A stretch of DNA of 64,000 nt from a gamma proteobacterium SCGC AAA076-P13. GTDB taxonomy: Bacteria > Pseudomonadota > Gammaproteobacteria > Magnimaribacterales > D2472. The stretch spans positions 153,697 through 217,696 of the forward strand of contig ARRA01000002.1 in assembly GCA_000384935.1 (NCBI GenBank). The letters are read 5' to 3'. This document shows positions 27,504 through 36,697 of the stretch, piece after piece. Below the pieces are notes generated by a model. The model had not been told where the DNA came from, made no database searches, and saw only the letters and a program-made list of their open reading frames with translations. Each line of letters opens with the position of its first letter. Within the stretch, counting starts at the first letter, position 1. Position numbers and translations under genes: made by a program.

Positions 27504-28154
27504 CTAGTTAAGAATAGAGTCTGAAACAAAAGCATTTGTTTGCCTCTCTATACCGAAATTAGAGTTTCCTCCGTGCCCTGGTATAAACATTACATCATTT
27601 CCAAGAGGCCACAACTTATTTTTAATTGAATCTAGAAGATCTTGATGATTGCCACCAGGAAGATCAGTACGCCCAATCGACCCTTGAAATAAGACATCTC
27701 CAACTAGAGCAATTTTTGTATCTTTTTCATAAAAAATTACATGTCCCGGGGTGTGACCAGGGCAAAAATATACTTCTAAAGTGATACTGCCAACTCGAAC
27801 AATATCACCATCTTTTAGCCATAGGTCAGGAATACAATTCCTTGAATCCATTCCAAACATCTGGCCTTGCTCCTTAAGGCTATCTAGCAAGAACTTATCT
27901 TCAATGCTAGGACCTTCTATTTTTATATTAAGTATTTCTGATAATTCAGAAGCTCCACCCGCATGATCTATATGACCATGAGTAAGAAGAATTTTTTCTG
28001 GTATAAGATTATTATCTTTTGCTTTGGCTAAAAGAATATCTATGTCTCCACCCGGGTCAACAAAAGCACATTTATTAGTCTCTTTACAGAAGATAATTGA
28101 AGCATTTTGTTCAAACGGAGTGACTGGCACAACTATAGTATTTTTTAGAGACAT
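27504..28154 (-). CDS. MBL-fold metallo-hydrolase (glyoxalase II-like, YcbL type)
   Basis: This 216-residue protein contains the dinuclear metal motif LTHGHIDHAGG (HxHxDH), CPGHTPGHVIFY and VGDVLFQGSIGRTDLPGG. These patterns match the YcbL group of glyoxalase II-related hydrolases, thought to cleave S-lactoylglutathione or related thioesters. It lacks the C-terminal helical substrate domain of GloB. It starts 2 bases after the end of the CorC-like gene on the same strand, so the two are probably co-transcribed. Confidence 0.88.
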   Translation of the reverse strand: MSLKNTIVVPVTPFEQNASIIFCKETNKCAFVDPGGDIDILLAKAKDNNLIPEKILLTHGHIDHAGGASELSEILNIKIEGPSIEDKFLLDSLKEQGQMFGMDSRNCIPDLWLKDGDIVRVGSITLEVYFCPGHTPGHVIFYEKDTKIALVGDVLFQGSIGRTDLPGGNHQDLLDSIKNKLWPLGNDVMFIPGHGGNSNFGIERQTNAFVSDSILN

Positions 28155-28156
28155 TT

Positions 28157-29416
28157 TTAAATTTTATCTTTAATAATCTTAATTCTATCTATGGAGTTAT
28201 CGTCTATTCTGATAACTTCAAATTTATAATTATCTATTTGTACGCATAAATTAGATTGGGGGATTAAATCTAGATATTCTGTAATTAAACCATTGATAGT
28301 CTTAGAATTTTCTTCTGGTATAGACCAATCTAAGAAATTATTGAGGTCTCTGATTTTTGAATTTCCATCGGTAATTACAGAGCCATCTTTTAAAATTGTA
28401 AATTCTTTTTCAAGCTCAACCCTATCACTACCAAATTTACCTGCTATTTCTTTAAAAATGTCCTCTATTGTAATTAAGCCTTGTATTTCTCCATATTCAT
28501 CTACAACAAGAGCCATGCTTTTTCCATTCAACTGAAACTCTCTTAATTGTTTCATCAGCGCAGTTGATTGAGAGACAAAATATGTAGTTCTTAAAATATT
28601 ATCAACCTTATTATTTATTTCTAATTCATCTAAGAATGCATGAGAGTCCTTTAAATGCAATGTACCAATTTCATTATCAATTTCGTCTTTAAAAACTGGC
28701 AATCTTGTATATTCAGTAGACTCAATAATTTTTTTGTTGGATTCATAACCATCATTTAAATTAAGTCCAATTATTTCAGATGTAGGAGTCATAATATCCT
28801 CAACAACAAGTTCCTCCATTCCTAAAATTGAAGATAACATTCCTCTGTATTGTTTAGGTATTAAATCACCAGATTCATCTAGTAAAGTTTTAAGCTCTTG
28901 AGTATTAAGATTGTCATTATCATTCGCATCTTTGGCATTTAATTTAAATAATCTTAGAACACCTGAACTGAGTAGATTCGTAATTGAAATTAAGGGCTTA
29001 AAAACAAACAATAATACTTTGAGTAATAAGGAAGATTTAATTGCAAAACTTTCAGGTTTAATTGCAGCCATAGTTTTTGGGGTAATCTCAGAAAATATTA
29101 GAATTGCCAGTGTTAGTATGACCGAGCCTAAAAGTACATTCCCACCAAAATAATTAATCATTATTATAGTAACTATTGCTGATGCTAAGATGTTTGCAAA
29201 ATTATTACCTATCAATATGGTTGATAAAAGTAAATCAGGTTTATGTAGCAGTTTAAGGGCTCTTTTTGCACCTCTATGTGGTTTTTTTGAAAGATTTTTA
29301 AGCTTAATTTTATTAGCAGCCATCATTCCTGTTTCAGATCCTGAAAAAAATCCACTAAGAATCAAAAGGCCAAAAAGTACCCCAAATAAAAAATATATAG
29401 AATATTCTTCTTGCAT
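28157..29416 (-). CDS. CorC/HlyC-type CNNM transporter-like membrane protein (YfjD-like)
   Basis: The 419-residue protein has an N-terminal DUF21 membrane domain with about four helices (residues 1-150), starting with FSGSETGMMAAN, then a tandem CBS domain pair (about 200-330), and a C-terminal CorC_HlyC domain. Relatives are implicated in Mg2+ or Co2+ efflux. Its position next to a YpjD-like gene, and both divergent from rpsP, equals the yfjD-ypjD order of E. coli. Confidence 0.88.
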   Translation of the reverse strand: MQEEYSIYFLFGVLFGLLILSGFFSGSETGMMAANKIKLKNLSKKPHRGAKRALKLLHKPDLLLSTILIGNNFANILASAIVTIIMINYFGGNVLLGSVILTLAILIFSEITPKTMAAIKPESFAIKSSLLLKVLLFVFKPLISITNLLSSGVLRLFKLNAKDANDNDNLNTQELKTLLDESGDLIPKQYRGMLSSILGMEELVVEDIMTPTSEIIGLNLNDGYESNKKIIESTEYTRLPVFKDEIDNEIGTLHLKDSHAFLDELEINNKVDNILRTTYFVSQSTALMKQLREFQLNGKSMALVVDEYGEIQGLITIEDIFKEIAGKFGSDRVELEKEFTILKDGSVITDGNSKIRDLNNFLDWSIPEENSKTINGLITEYLDLIPQSNLCVQIDNYKFEVIRIDDNSIDRIKIIKDKI

Positions 29417-29419
29417 TAA

Positions 29420-29986
29420 TTAATTATAAATCAAATATGAGTTTGCGATGTAAGCAAATAAAACAGCCCACATCGATATAAAAAGTCCTCTTATCGCATA
29501 CTTAATAGGAAAGTTAAAGAACTTGATACCGATTAGAGTGATTAAATATATTAACAATGCAACTAGCGTAAATGAAGTTTTTATAGCTAAGTTAGTTGTG
29601 AAGACTGACTGAATTGCAAATCCAGATATCAAGGCGAAAGCAAGAAATACTAAACCAATACCTAAAATCTTTGAAACTAGTTTGTAATTTTTTTCAATAG
29701 AATAGGATTCTGCATTATTAAACTCACCCATTTTAATTTTTCTAACATTCCTCTCAAGAATAAGTATTTCGTAATAAGCAATAAATAAAATTATTAGACT
29801 AAGGCCAGTAATTAAAAAATGTAATGTAGGTATTAGAGCTATAACCTTATATGTTCCAAGATACATAGCAATATATGAAACTGATGAAACAGAAACCGCA
29901 ATATTTAATGAGTTAGAGCGCGTTAAACTTACTCTAATAATGAAATAAAGGACTATAGATATAGTAACTTGCGTGATAAAGCTCAT
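29420..29986 (-). CDS. YpjD/CcsA-like inner membrane protein
   Basis: The 188-residue protein is almost entirely hydrophobic with about six predicted helices. It resembles the cytochrome c assembly-like protein YpjD mainly by position: it sits between a yfjD homologue and rpsP, as in E. coli. It is shorter than YpjD (about 265 residues), and I do not see the tryptophan-rich heme-handling motif of CcsA. The name therefore rests on synteny and topology and is only moderately supported. Confidence 0.6.
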   Translation of the reverse strand: MSFITQVTISIVLYFIIRVSLTRSNSLNIAVSVSSVSYIAMYLGTYKVIALIPTLHFLITGLSLIILFIAYYEILILERNVRKIKMGEFNNAESYSIEKNYKLVSKILGIGLVFLAFALISGFAIQSVFTTNLAIKTSFTLVALLIYLITLIGIKFFNFPIKYAIRGLFISMWAVLFAYIANSYLIYN

Positions 29987-30088
29987 AAAAAGTGATGTAA
30001 ATTAAATCTTTGTGTATTAATACTATCAATATTATCAAGGTTAACCTAAAATACACATCTTTTTTAACATTTAGAATATATACAAGTT

Positions 30089-30796
30089 ATGGTAATTATA
30101 AGATTAGCTAGAAGTGGGGCAAAGAAAAACCCTTATTACTTTATTACAGTTGCAGATGAGAGGCGTCCTCGCGACGGTTCATTTATCGAAAGATTGGGGT
30201 TTTTTAATCCAACAGCTCGAGGTCAAGAAGAGAGACTCAGAGTTGATTTAGATAAAGTTAATGAGTGGGTATCAAAGGGAGCTCAGCTAAGTGATAGAGT
30301 TCAATATCTAGTTAACGAAGCCATGCTTTCACCCGAAGATCTTAAAGCAAAAATGGACGCTAAAAAAGCTAAAGCTGATGCTAAAAAAGCTGCAATAGAA
30401 GCCAAGCTTGCAAAAGAAGCTGCAGAAAAAGTAGCTGCGGAAGCTGCTGAAAAGGAGGCTGAAGAAAAGGCAGCCGCAGAAGAGGCTGCAGCCCAAGAAG
30501 CTCCTGCTGAAGAAGTTGTAGCTGAAGATGCTCCTGCTGAAGAAGCTCCTGCTGAAGAAGCTCCTGCTGAAGAAGCTCCTGCTGAAGAAGCTCCTGCTGA
30601 AGAAGTTGTAGCTGAAGAAGTTGTAGCTGAAGAAGTTGTAGCTGAAGAAGCTCCTGCTGAAGAAGCTCCTGCTGAAGAAGCTCCTGCTGAAGAAGTTGTA
30701 GCTGAAGAAGCTCCTGCTGAAGAGGCTCCTGCTGAAGAAGCTCCTGCTGAAGAAGAATCTGAAGAGAAAGATTCTTCAGATGATGAAAATAAATAA
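30089..30796 (+). CDS. rpsP: ribosomal protein S16 with a long acidic C-terminal repeat tail
   Basis: Residues 1 to about 85 are a normal S16 core ([18 protein letters not shown]...). E. coli S16 is 82 residues, so about 150 residues are extra. They comprise a Lys/Ala-rich helical stretch (85-137), then 17 tandem five-residue units of APAEE or VVAEE (138-222), and an acidic end. Alanine/glutamate tails on S16 occur in some bacteria, but this one is long and nearly identical at DNA level. It starts the rpsP-rimM-trmD-rplS operon. ffh, usual upstream neighbour, is absent here. Confidence 0.95.
   Translation: MVIIRLARSGAKKNPYYFITVADERRPRDGSFIERLGFFNPTARGQEERLRVDLDKVNEWVSKGAQLSDRVQYLVNEAMLSPEDLKAKMDAKKAKADAKKAAIEAKLAKEAAEKVAAEAAEKEAEEKAAAEEAAAQEAPAEEVVAEDAPAEEAPAEEAPAEEAPAEEAPAEEVVAEEVVAEEVVAEEAPAEEAPAEEAPAEEVVAEEAPAEEAPAEEAPAEEESEEKDSSDDENK
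30500..30754 (+). repeat. 17 tandem 15-nt repeats in the rpsP tail
   Basis: The array consists of units encoding APAEE (GCTCCTGCTGAAGAA) or VVAEE (GTTGTAGCTGAAGAA), with very few substitutions (one GAT for GAA, one GAG). 255 bases equals 17 units, always in frame. Near identity suggests recent expansion by slippage or unequal recombination. The same units recur in rplS 1.4 kb downstream. Confidence 0.93.
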
Positions 30797-31322
30797 ATTA
30801 GATAAAACTAATCTTATTTGTATAGCTTCCATTGGGAAACCCAGAGGCTTGAAAGGAGAGTTTTTTCTAAACTCCTTTTGCGACCCTAAAGATAACATCA
30901 TTAACTATAATAATTTTCTTATAGAAGATAATGTTATTTCTGATTTTAAAGTAAGTTATATAAAAAAAGTAAACTCAAAATTCTTCTCCAAAATAAATGG
31001 TATTGATGATTTAGATGAAATAAAAATTCATACAAATAAAAAACTTTATATTCATAAGGAAGATTTACCAGAATTAGATAATGATGAGATGTATTGGCAT
31101 GAACTCATTGGATCAAAAGTTATTGATAATAATCCTCATGAAGTCCTTGGAATAGTCAGCAATGTTTTGAACTTTGGATCAAATGATTGCTTAGAGGTAA
31201 AACCTTTTAAAGATTCAATTGACGAGACGACAAGACTTATCCCATTTGTAAAAGATAAGACAATCAAAAATATTGATAAAGTTAATAAAGAAATTTTTGT
31301 AGATTGGGATAAGAGTTACTAA
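30780..31322 (+). CDS. rimM: 16S rRNA processing protein RimM
   Basis: The 180-residue assembly factor binds S19 and aids maturation of the 30S head. The N-terminal RimM domain begins [18 protein letters not shown] and is followed by a PRC-barrel starting near [10 protein letters not shown]. The first ATG (30780) lies inside the end of rpsP, overlapping by 17 bases; a second ATG follows directly. Length and position between rpsP and trmD are standard. It is notably Lys/Asn-rich, as expected for low GC. Confidence 0.94.
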   Translation: MMKINKLDKTNLICIASIGKPRGLKGEFFLNSFCDPKDNIINYNNFLIEDNVISDFKVSYIKKVNSKFFSKINGIDDLDEIKIHTNKKLYIHKEDLPELDNDEMYWHELIGSKVIDNNPHEVLGIVSNVLNFGSNDCLEVKPFKDSIDETTRLIPFVKDKTIKNIDKVNKEIFVDWDKSY

Positions 31323-31323
31323 G

Positions 31324-32052
31324 GTGAATTTTAATGTCTTAACTATATTTCCTGAAATTTTTAAAATATTTCAAACTGGTGTTCTTTCAAAAGGCCTTGA
31401 TGATAGTTTCTTTATTAACTGCTTTGATATTAGAAAGCATGCTGTTAATAAGCATGGTCAAATAGATTCTAAGCCTTATGGTGGTGGTGAGGGAATGGTT
31501 ATGATGGCTGAGCCACTAAAAAAATCTATTGAAGACATTCCAAAAGATAATTTAGGAAAAGTTATATATCTTTCTCCGCAAGGCCAAAAATTAAATCAAA
31601 ATAAAGTAATCGAATTATCAACTTTATCCAACATTACTCTTATTTGTGGAAGATATGAGGGTGTAGATCAAAGATTTGTAGATTCATATGTCGATGAAGA
31701 AATTTCAATTGGTGATTTTATAATTAGTGGTGGTGAGTATGCTGCCATGATTTTAATAGACGCAATTGCAAGAAATATTCCAGGCACAATCGGAAATCAG
31801 GATTCAGTTACTAAAGATACATTTTCTAATGGCCTTCTCAAGGGACCGACTTACACAAGACCTGAAAAATTTGAAAATAAAAGTGTTCCAGATGTTTTAT
31901 TATCAGGGAATCATCAAGAAATAGAGGAGTGGAGAGGTAAAAAATCTCTTATTCAAACCTATTTAAGAAGACCAGATCTATTAAATGATGTAAAATTAAC
32001 AAATAAACAAAAAAAACTCTTGGAAGATTGGGAATCTAAGGATATCCTATAG
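31324..32052 (+). CDS. trmD: tRNA (guanine-N1)-methyltransferase TrmD
   Basis: This 242-residue SPOUT enzyme methylates G37 of tRNAs to prevent frameshifting. The trefoil knot region is clear: LICGRYEGVDQRF and the SAM-binding segment EISIGDFIISGGEYAAM. The start is GTG at 31324, one base after the rimM stop. Length is close to E. coli TrmD (255). It lies third in the rpsP operon. Confidence 0.96.
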   Translation: MNFNVLTIFPEIFKIFQTGVLSKGLDDSFFINCFDIRKHAVNKHGQIDSKPYGGGEGMVMMAEPLKKSIEDIPKDNLGKVIYLSPQGQKLNQNKVIELSTLSNITLICGRYEGVDQRFVDSYVDEEISIGDFIISGGEYAAMILIDAIARNIPGTIGNQDSVTKDTFSNGLLKGPTYTRPEKFENKSVPDVLLSGNHQEIEEWRGKKSLIQTYLRRPDLLNDVKLTNKQKKLLEDWESKDIL

Positions 32053-32071
32053 CACTTTTTAGGCAAATATA

Positions 32072-32629
32072 ATGAATGAATCTGATAAAGAAATTGTAAA
32101 CACTGAAGAAGAAGTTAATTCTTCTGAAGAAACTGTAATCGAAGAGACTGTAACTGAAGAAGTTGTGGCTGAAGAAGCTCCTGCTGAAGAAGTTGTAGCT
32201 GAAGAAGCTCCTGCTGAAGAAGTTGTAGCTGAAGAAGCTGAAGAAAAAGCGCCTGTCATATCAACTGTTGAAAGGTCACCTGCACAAATTGTTAGTGATT
32301 TTGAAAAAAAACAAATTAAAACAGATCTTCCTTCATTTAGACCTGGTGATACTGTTGTTGTATCTGTAAAGGTTAAAGAAGGAGACAGAACAAGACTCCA
32401 GGCTTTTGAGGGTGTTGTAATGGGTGTTAAACAAGGCGGTCTCAATGCATCTTTTATTGTTAGAAAAATTTCTAGCGGTATTGGAGTTGAGAGAACATTT
32501 CAAACGCATAGCCCAATGATTGATTCTATTGTAGTCAAAAGAAAAGGCGATGTTCGTCAAGCAAAATTATTTTATCTTAGAGATAGATCAGGTAAATCTG
32601 CAAGAATCAAAGAAAGACTCGATAAGTAA
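32072..32629 (+). CDS. rplS: ribosomal protein L19 with an acidic N-terminal extension
   Basis: Residues from about 70 onward are canonical L19 ([32 protein letters not shown], and the end ARIKERL). E. coli L19 is 115 residues; this one is 185 because of a 70-residue acidic extension. Residues 31-55 are five units [10 protein letters not shown], the same as in the S16 tail of this operon. No internal ATG was found between the extension and the core that would give a normal start: the core begins with S-P-A-Q-I-V. The extension is therefore probably translated, unless processed. Confidence 0.95.
   Translation: MNESDKEIVNTEEEVNSSEETVIEETVTEEVVAEEAPAEEVVAEEAPAEEVVAEEAEEKAPVISTVERSPAQIVSDFEKKQIKTDLPSFRPGDTVVVSVKVKEGDRTRLQAFEGVVMGVKQGGLNASFIVRKISSGIGVERTFQTHSPMIDSIVVKRKGDVRQAKLFYLRDRSGKSARIKERLDK
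32162..32236 (+). repeat. five tandem 15-nt repeats in rplS, shared with rpsP
   Basis: Alternating units encode VVAEE and APAEE, with codon use identical to the rpsP array (for example GTTGTAGCTGAAGAA), except one GTG for GTA at the first unit. Identity down to synonymous positions indicates copying between the two genes or a common very recent origin. Confidence 0.92.
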
Positions 32630-33520
32630 ATGCCAAAAGATATCAAAAAGGATCATTTAATTGAATCCTTTTTAGATTCTTTATATATTGAAAAAGGGCT
32701 TTCACAAAATACTGTTCAATCATATAAAAATGATATTTCTTCATTTGCTGCTTGGGTTGAAAAGTACCCTGATATACCCCTCGCAAAAACAACCAAAAGT
32801 AATATAAATCAATATATAGCTCATTTGTTTAAAAGTGGCTTAAAAAGCTCTTCAGTTAATAGAAAAATATCAACCATCAAGTCTTTTTTCATATTTTTAT
32901 TAAAAAAGAAACATATTTTATTATCCCCAGTTGAGGATATTGATATGGTAAGGCAGGAAAAGTATTTACCTGTATCTATGTCTGAAACAGAAGTAGAGCT
33001 TCTTTTAAAAAGTCCTAGTCTTGATAGTTTTATTGGAAGAAGAGATAGGGCCATGATTGAAATGCTATATGCAACGGGTATGAGAATTTCTGAATTGATA
33101 AACCTAAAAATTACAGATGTTGATTGCAACAGGCTGGTAGCTAAAGTAATGGGTAAAGGTTCAAAGGAAAGATTAATACCTTATGGAGAGATAGCTGCAG
33201 ACCATCTAAATATGTATCTTCAAGACAGAAAAGATATTAATTCCAATGACATTTTTTTAAGTAATAGAGGAAAGAAGATAACTCGTGGTGCTTTTTGGAA
33301 TAGAATTAAACTTTACCTAAGAAAAGAGAATCTCAAAGAATCTATTTCACCTCATACGCTTAGACATGCATTTGCTACACACCTGTTAAATAGAGGTGCG
33401 GACCTTAGATCTGTTCAGATTTTGCTTGGACATAGTGACTTATCAACAACGCAAATATATACTCACATTGCTAAAAAAAGATTAGGTGAAATCCTTAAAA
33501 AACATCACCCTAGAGGTTAA
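32630..33520 (+). CDS. xerD: site-specific tyrosine recombinase XerD
   Basis: The 296-residue recombinase resolves chromosome dimers at dif together with XerC. The catalytic set is complete: Arg152, Lys176, His242, Arg245, His268 and the nucleophile Tyr277. The N-terminal SAM-like core-binding domain is present. It begins directly after the rplS stop and is followed by dsbC, the xerD-dsbC order of pseudomonads, which supports XerD over XerC and over a mobile integrase. Confidence 0.92.
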   Translation: MPKDIKKDHLIESFLDSLYIEKGLSQNTVQSYKNDISSFAAWVEKYPDIPLAKTTKSNINQYIAHLFKSGLKSSSVNRKISTIKSFFIFLLKKKHILLSPVEDIDMVRQEKYLPVSMSETEVELLLKSPSLDSFIGRRDRAMIEMLYATGMRISELINLKITDVDCNRLVAKVMGKGSKERLIPYGEIAADHLNMYLQDRKDINSNDIFLSNRGKKITRGAFWNRIKLYLRKENLKESISPHTLRHAFATHLLNRGADLRSVQILLGHSDLSTTQIYTHIAKKRLGEILKKHHPRG

Positions 33521-33522
33521 AA

Positions 33523-34236
33523 ATGAAAATACGTAATTTGTTATATATATTTATATTGTTTAGTAACTTTGCTTTTTCAGATGAAGCCTTAATCGCATCT
33601 AACTTAAAAAATATCTTACCTCCTGACGCAACTATTGAGAGCATAGAGCCATCTTCTTTTAAAGGGATCTATAAAGTTTATTATGGCGACCTTCAGCCTA
33701 TATATGTTTCAGAGGATGGTAGTTTTTTTATATATGGTGATATGTATAAAATTGGTGCAAGTAATATAACAAACATCACAAAAGAAGAAATTAAAGGAAG
33801 ACGGTCTGATATTCTAAATTCTATCCCATCAAACGAACTCATAACCTTTAAGTCAAGTAATGAATTATTTTCAATAACTGTTTTTACTGATGTTGATTGC
33901 GGCTATTGTAGAAAACTTCATTCACAAATTGATGAGTACAATCAAGCTGGCATAACTATAAAATATGCAGCTTTCCCAAGATCAGGTATTGGAACTCAGA
34001 CTTTTACAAAGATGGTAGGAGCATGGTGTTCAAAAGACCCTAAGCAAGCCATGACCGACTTAAAAAACGATAAAAAGATGAATCTAGAATTTTGTGATGA
34101 ACAGCCAATTGCAAGACATTATATTATTGGACAAAAGCTTGGTATCAATGGGACCCCTGCAATAATAACTCCAGATGGAGATTTAATTCCTGGATATGTT
34201 TCACCTGAGGAATTGCTTTTACAAATCAAAACGTAA
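33523..34236 (+). CDS. dsbC: thiol:disulfide interchange protein DsbC
   Basis: The 237-residue protein has a signal peptide (about residues 1-19, ending FAFS), an N-terminal dimerisation domain, and a thioredoxin domain with CGYC in TDVDCGYCRKLH near residue 126. The cis-Pro segment GINGTPAIITPDG is present. DsbC isomerises wrong disulfides in the periplasm. It starts two bases after xerD, in conserved order xerD-dsbC-(alaC)-hom-thrC. Confidence 0.93.
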   Translation: MKIRNLLYIFILFSNFAFSDEALIASNLKNILPPDATIESIEPSSFKGIYKVYYGDLQPIYVSEDGSFFIYGDMYKIGASNITNITKEEIKGRRSDILNSIPSNELITFKSSNELFSITVFTDVDCGYCRKLHSQIDEYNQAGITIKYAAFPRSGIGTQTFTKMVGAWCSKDPKQAMTDLKNDKKMNLEFCDEQPIARHYIIGQKLGINGTPAIITPDGDLIPGYVSPEELLLQIKT

Positions 34237-34239
34237 ATC

Positions 34240-35430
34240 ATGCCAGACCAACATTTTACTAATGCAGAAAAGCTACCGCCATATATTTTTGCACAAATCA
34301 ACAAGCTAAAACAGATTGCAAGATCAAATGGTGAAGATGTTATTGATTTTGGAATGGGAAACCCAGATCAGGCCACTCCAAGTGTAATTGTTGAAAAATT
34401 AATTGAAGCTGTCAACAACCCATCAACTCATAGGTACTCTCAATCAGCCGGTCTTCCAAAATTAAGGGAAGCTATAAGCAATTGGTACTCAAGAAAATAT
34501 TCAGTTGATTTAGATGTGGATAATGAAATTGTTACTTGTATGGGATCAAAAGAAGGTATTGCACATCTCTCACTTGCAACTCTTTCAGATAATGATGACG
34601 TCTTAGTGCAATCACCAACATACCCAATTCATTCTTATGGAGTAGTAATTGCTGGGGCAAACCTTCGTTCAATACCTTTGTGTGAAAATCTTGATAGTTT
34701 TTTAGTTGATATTGAATCAGCAATCCAAAATGGGATAAAAAAACCTAAAATGATAATTATTAATTTTCCTTCTAATCCAACAACGCAGTCAGCCAGCTTG
34801 GACTTTTTTAAGAAAATTGTTGAAATTGGAAAAAAGTATGATATCTGGATTGTGCATGATTTGGCATATGCTGACATTGTTTTCGATGGCTATAGGGCGC
34901 CATCTATTCTTGAAGTTGATGGAGCTAAAGACATCGCAGTTGAATTTTTTACATTATCAAAATCTTATAATATGCCCGGATGGAGAGTAGGGTTTTGTTG
35001 TGGTAATAAAAAATTAGTTCAAGCATTAACTAAAATAAAATCTTATATGGATTATGGCACTTTTACTCCCATACAAGTTGCTGCTATCAAGGCTCTTAAT
35101 GACTGTGACCAAGATGTTGTTGATATATGCTCTATGTATAAATCAAGAAGAGACGAGCTTTGCAATGGATTAAACAGAATAGGCTGGGATGTTCAAAAGC
35201 CACTTGCTACAATGTTTGTTTGGGCAAAGATTCCTGATAAATATCTTCATCTAGGCTCATTAGAATTTAGTAAGTTACTAATAGAAAATGCTAATGTTGC
35301 AGTGTCTCCAGGAGCTGGATTTGGAATAGATGGAGATGAGTATGTTCGATTTTCATTAATTGAGAATGAGCATAGAATTAGACAAGCAATTAGAGGGATT
35401 AAAAACTTTTTTTCAATGGAAATAAAATGA
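34240..35430 (+). CDS. alaC: class I/II aminotransferase, probable alanine transaminase AlaC
   Basis: This 396-residue fold-type I PLP enzyme has NFPSNPTTQSA, Asp and Tyr in VHDLAYADIVFDG, and the PLP Lys in TLSKSYNMPGWRVGF. Overall similarity points to AlaC/YfdZ, which makes alanine from pyruvate and glutamate. Its last four bases overlap the hom start (ATGA). Another amino-acid specificity, such as methionine-related, cannot be ruled out. Confidence 0.82.
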   Translation: MPDQHFTNAEKLPPYIFAQINKLKQIARSNGEDVIDFGMGNPDQATPSVIVEKLIEAVNNPSTHRYSQSAGLPKLREAISNWYSRKYSVDLDVDNEIVTCMGSKEGIAHLSLATLSDNDDVLVQSPTYPIHSYGVVIAGANLRSIPLCENLDSFLVDIESAIQNGIKKPKMIIINFPSNPTTQSASLDFFKKIVEIGKKYDIWIVHDLAYADIVFDGYRAPSILEVDGAKDIAVEFFTLSKSYNMPGWRVGFCCGNKKLVQALTKIKSYMDYGTFTPIQVAAIKALNDCDQDVVDICSMYKSRRDELCNGLNRIGWDVQKPLATMFVWAKIPDKYLHLGSLEFSKLLIENANVAVSPGAGFGIDGDEYVRFSLIENEHRIRQAIRGIKNFFSMEIK

Positions 35431-36695
35431 AATCATTAAATATAGGTATATGTGGATGGGGTAATGTTGCTACTGGAATGTTCAAGGCTCTTAATAATAA
35501 TGCGGATGCAATCAAATTAAATTCTGGATGCTCTTTTGAAGTCAAGGTTATAGGTGCAAGAAGAGATAACCCTAAATGTAACCCTGGAAACACAAAAATA
35601 TTGAGAGACATATTTGAGGTTGTTGATTGTGATGTAGATGTAATTGTTGAGCTTATTGGAGGTGTTGAGGTTGCCCGAGAGCTAATTCTGAAGGCTATAA
35701 ATAGTAAAAAACATGTAGTCACTGCTAACAAAGCTGTTATATATCATCATGGAGATGAAATATTCAACGCTGCAAATAAAAACGGCGTTAAAGTTCTTTT
35801 TGAATCAGCTGTCTGTGCAGGCACTCCAATAATAAAACTTCTTAGTGAGGAATTAGCTGCAAACAATATTTCAAAAATATCAGGGATGTTGAATGGAACT
35901 TCTAATTTTATTCTCTCTAATATGGAAGAGGGTAGTGAATTTAAACCCACGCTAGAATTAGCTCAAAAAGAGGGTTATGCAGAGCCAGATCCTGCATTTG
36001 ATATTGAGGGTATGGATGCTGCCCATAAAATTGGAATTTTATCTTCAATAGCTTTTGGAACACCTCTTCCGCCTGAAGATTTTTATATAGAAGGTATAAC
36101 AGGCATTGAAAAAAGTGACTTTACATATGCAAGTGACATGGGCTATACAATTAAACATTTGGCGGTTGCTAAACACGAAAATCAGTCTCTAGAGCTTAGA
36201 GCGCATCCTGCGCTTATTAGAAAGTCATCGCATTTAGCCAACTTAAGTGGTGTTAGAAATGGAATGGAAATCGATACTGATTTAATTGGTAAAATCCATA
36301 TTGCTGGTTCTGGTGCAGGCCAAGAATCAACGGCTTCTGGTCTTATATCTGATTTAGTGCATTTATCTAACTGTCCTGATGTTTCATCTGATGAGAGTCA
36401 AAGTGTTAAAACAATATATAAATTAAATAATTTTAATGATTTAGTTTTTCAATATTATTTTTATCTTGAAGCAGAAGATAAGCCTGGCGTCATGGCTTCA
36501 ATAACATCAATGTTAGCCTCAAAAAAAGTTGGCATTGAATCAATAGTTCAAAAAGAAGATCATGGAAAAAATTCTGTGCCAATTATTTTAATTACAGACC
36601 CATTCAAAGAACACGATCATGCTGAATTACAAAAAGATTTACTTGAGTTAGATTCAGTTAAGGCAGTAAGATCAATAAGGATAGAAGCTGAATAG
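35427..36695 (+). CDS. hom: homoserine dehydrogenase (monofunctional)
   Basis: The 422-residue enzyme reduces aspartate semialdehyde to homoserine. It has an N-terminal Rossmann motif GICGWGNVATGMF, the catalytic region with LNGTSNFILSNME and PDPAFDIEGMDAAHK, and a C-terminal ACT domain (EDKPGVMASITSML) for threonine feedback. The start overlaps alaC by four bases; thrC follows two bases after the stop. In this organism aspartokinase is separate (lysC at 17.6 kb). Confidence 0.95.
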   Translation: MKSLNIGICGWGNVATGMFKALNNNADAIKLNSGCSFEVKVIGARRDNPKCNPGNTKILRDIFEVVDCDVDVIVELIGGVEVARELILKAINSKKHVVTANKAVIYHHGDEIFNAANKNGVKVLFESAVCAGTPIIKLLSEELAANNISKISGMLNGTSNFILSNMEEGSEFKPTLELAQKEGYAEPDPAFDIEGMDAAHKIGILSSIAFGTPLPPEDFYIEGITGIEKSDFTYASDMGYTIKHLAVAKHENQSLELRAHPALIRKSSHLANLSGVRNGMEIDTDLIGKIHIAGSGAGQESTASGLISDLVHLSNCPDVSSDESQSVKTIYKLNNFNDLVFQYYFYLEAEDKPGVMASITSMLASKKVGIESIVQKEDHGKNSVPIILITDPFKEHDHAELQKDLLELDSVKAVRSIRIEAE

Positions 36696-36697
36696 TA

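Noticed and set aside
30400..30800. Repeat array as a CRISPR or minisatellite outside genes
   Set aside because: Units are contiguous without spacers and stay in the rpsP frame.
32059..32445. Long minus-strand reading frame rich in Ser/Ala/Thr opposite rplS
   Set aside because: It is the mirror of the 15-nt repeats in rplS, which are free of stops on both strands; the plus frame encodes conserved L19.
32630..33520. Tyrosine recombinase as sign of a mobile element
   Set aside because: Conserved XerD residues and rplS-xerD-dsbC synteny; no attachment repeats flank it.
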